Assembly (NCBI GenBank): GCA_963737745.1
Contig: CAVTTR010000002.1
Span: 124,001 to 188,000 of the forward strand
Source of the DNA: Bog-473 sp963737745
GTDB taxonomy: Bacteria; Actinomycetota; Acidimicrobiia; Acidimicrobiales; RAAP-2
Reading direction: 5' to 3'
Length of the DNA: 64,000 bases
Part shown: positions 62,804-64,000 of the stretch, piece by piece
Layout: each line of letters opens with the position of its first letter
Position numbering within the stretch: the first letter of the stretch is position 1
Translations under genes and position numbers: made by a program
The notes under the pieces: model-generated
What the model was told of the DNA's origin: nothing
What the model saw: only the letters and a program-made list of their open reading frames with translations
The model's database searches: none

Positions 62804-64000
62804 TGACCACTGCCACCGTTGCCCCGGACGCTCCTCGTGAGGCACCACACGGCGTGGCGCAATCCCGAGGTCTGTTCGACCCGGAAATCCTCAAAGAAGC
62901 GCTCATCGGTTCCATCACAAAGCTGGACCCACGCGTGCAGGTCAAGAACCCCGTCATGTTCGTCGTGCTGGTGGGATCCATTGTGACATTCGTCGAAGCC
63001 ATCGCCCATGGTGGAACCTTCAACTGGTCGATCACTGTCTGGCTGGTTCTGACCGTACTCTTCGCCAACTTCGCCGAAGCAATGGCCGAGGGTCGCGGCA
63101 AGGCGCAGGCCTCAGCGTTGCGACGAATGCGCTCGGAGACCATGGCGCGGCGCCTCCTGGCTGATGGCTCCGAAGAACTGGTCGCTGCTGCCTCATTGAT
63201 CAAGGGAGACCGGGTGGTGTGTGAGGCGGGCGATCACATTCCTTCTGACGGCGAAATAGTCCAGGGCGTCGCCTCGGTCGACGAGTCGGCGATCACCGGA
63301 GAGTCCGCCCCGGTCATCCGGGAATCGGGTGGCGACCGCTCCGCGGTGACGGGTGGGACGACAGTGCTTTCCGACCGGATCGTGGTGGAGATCACGGCCG
63401 AGGCCGGCAGGACCTTCTTGGACCGCATGATCTCGCTGGTTGAAGGGGCGAACCGTCAGAAGACACCCAATGAGATCGCCCTGACCATCCTGTTGGCCGC
63501 GTTGACCATCGTGTTTCTTCCTGTCGTCGTTGTCCTGCAGCCCTTCGGTCACTATGCGGGCGCCACGGTTTCCATCGTGATCCTGGTCTCGTTGCTCGTG
63601 TGTCTCATCCCCACCACAATCGGAGCCCTCCTCTCGGCTATCGGCATTGCCGGGATGGACCGCCTCGTGCAGAAGAACGTCCTGGCCATGAGCGGGCGGG
63701 CGGTGGAGGCCGCCGGAGACGTGCAGACTCTCCTGTTGGACAAGACGGGCACCATCACCCTGGGCAATCGCATGGCATCGGAGTTCTATCCGGCTACTGG
63801 GCATACCGAAGAAGAGGTGGCCGACGCCGCACAACTCGCTTCCTTGGCCGACGAGACGCCGGAGGGACGCTCCATCGTCGTGCTGGCAAAAGAGCGATTC
63901 AATATCCGCGAGCGTGAGCTTTCCACGGCGCATGCATTTATTCCGTTCACTGCGACGACGCGGATGTCGGGGCTCGACGTCGACGGGCGGCAAATCCGCA
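62803..64000 (+). CDS. kdpB: K+-transporting ATPase ATP-binding subunit KdpB, cut by right edge
   Basis: ATG 62803 (TAATG with kdpA) opens a P-type ATPase that runs past the right edge, with 399 residues visible of about 690. It shows LDPRVQVKNPVMFVVLVGS, the actuator motif SAITGESAPVIRESGG, LVCLIPTTIGALLSAIGIAG, and the phosphorylation site LLLDKTGTITLGNR with Asp313. The order kdpF-kdpA-kdpB suggests kdpC next. No stop interrupts it. It hydrolyses ATP to drive K+ import. Confidence 0.95.
   Translation, partial: MTTATVAPDAPREAPHGVAQSRGLFDPEILKEALIGSITKLDPRVQVKNPVMFVVLVGSIVTFVEAIAHGGTFNWSITVWLVLTVLFANFAEAMAEGRGKAQASALRRMRSETMARRLLADGSEELVAAASLIKGDRVVCEAGDHIPSDGEIVQGVASVDESAITGESAPVIRESGGDRSAVTGGTTVLSDRIVVEITAEAGRTFLDRMISLVEGANRQKTPNEIALTILLAALTIVFLPVVVVLQPFGHYAGATVSIVILVSLLVCLIPTTIGALLSAIGIAGMDRLVQKNVLAMSGRAVEAAGDVQTLLLDKTGTITLGNRMASEFYPATGHTEEEVADAAQLASLADETPEGRSIVVLAKERFNIRERELSTAHAFIPFTATTRMSGLDVDGRQIR

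Noticed and set aside
1..64000. CRISPR arrays, insertion sequences, prophage or integrase genes
   Set aside because: No direct-repeat array with regular spacers, no transposase or recombinase motif and no terminal inverted repeats were seen on either strand.

Overview
The window looks like chromosome from a high-GC Gram-positive bacterium, most likely an actinobacterium close to Acidimicrobiia. The signs are GC-rich coding DNA with many GTG starts, a TIGR03086/mycothiol-type DinB-fold protein, two-domain VOC proteins, a thiolase next to a DUF35 zinc-ribbon protein, a candidate class-E sortase (LAFTG) surface protein, and kdpF-kdpA-kdpB preceded by a kinase-less KdpD. This placement is inference. 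I see no rRNA, tRNA, CRISPR array, transposase or phage gene. A strong overall feature is single-base-type reading-frame breaks in otherwise well preserved, full-length genes. They are densest between 4.5 and 17.5 kb and sporadic elsewhere. They look more like consensus errors in a draft assembly than decay, but the sequence alone cannot settle this. Where a gene is broken I give the full extent of the homologous reading.

Layout. 1-4.4 kb: a partial sensory-domain protein, an MFS transporter fused to a cyclic-nucleotide-binding domain, a DinB-fold protein and an SRPBCC protein. 4.5-13.4 kb: one co-oriented locus with a GntR/FCD regulator, a nucleoside-type ABC importer (ATPase, two permeases, BMP-family binding protein), a remnant of a cysteine hydrolase, a convincing biuret-hydrolase-type cysteine hydrolase, an amidase and an AtzH-like protein. 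I read this as an uptake and hydrolysis system for biuret or a related ureide. 13.5-24.2 kb: an SDR, an FtsX-type permease without its ATPase, a cytochrome P450 remnant, several small NTF2/VOC/cupin/hotdog proteins and a candidate 21-residue leader peptide.

24.2-30.3 kb: envelope-related genes (a GT39-like glycosyltransferase, a secreted protein driven by a near-consensus operator-laden promoter, a repeat-rich LAFTG surface protein), a winged-helix regulator and two translationally coupled transglutaminases. 30.3-33.2 kb: agmatine and polyamine catabolism (GATase, agmatine deiminase, N-carbamoylputrescine amidase). 33.2-36 kb: a phosphoesterase, a putative zinc peptidase and NudC.

36-50.7 kb: a catabolic-looking block with alpha/beta hydrolases, thiolase plus DUF35 protein, tyrosine phosphatase, aminoglycoside-phosphotransferase-like kinase, Leu/Ile/Val-type binding protein, cytochrome P450, VOC, hotdog thioesterase, dienelactone hydrolase and aldo/keto reductase. 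50.9-53.6 kb: a polar amino acid ABC importer. 53.6-56.1 kb: a MarR-regulated DHA2 efflux pump and a VOC protein. 56.4-59.5 kb: small stress or envelope proteins, hemerythrin and an SDR. 59.5-64 kb: a truncated KdpD facing the kdp potassium-pump operon, which runs off the right edge inside kdpB.
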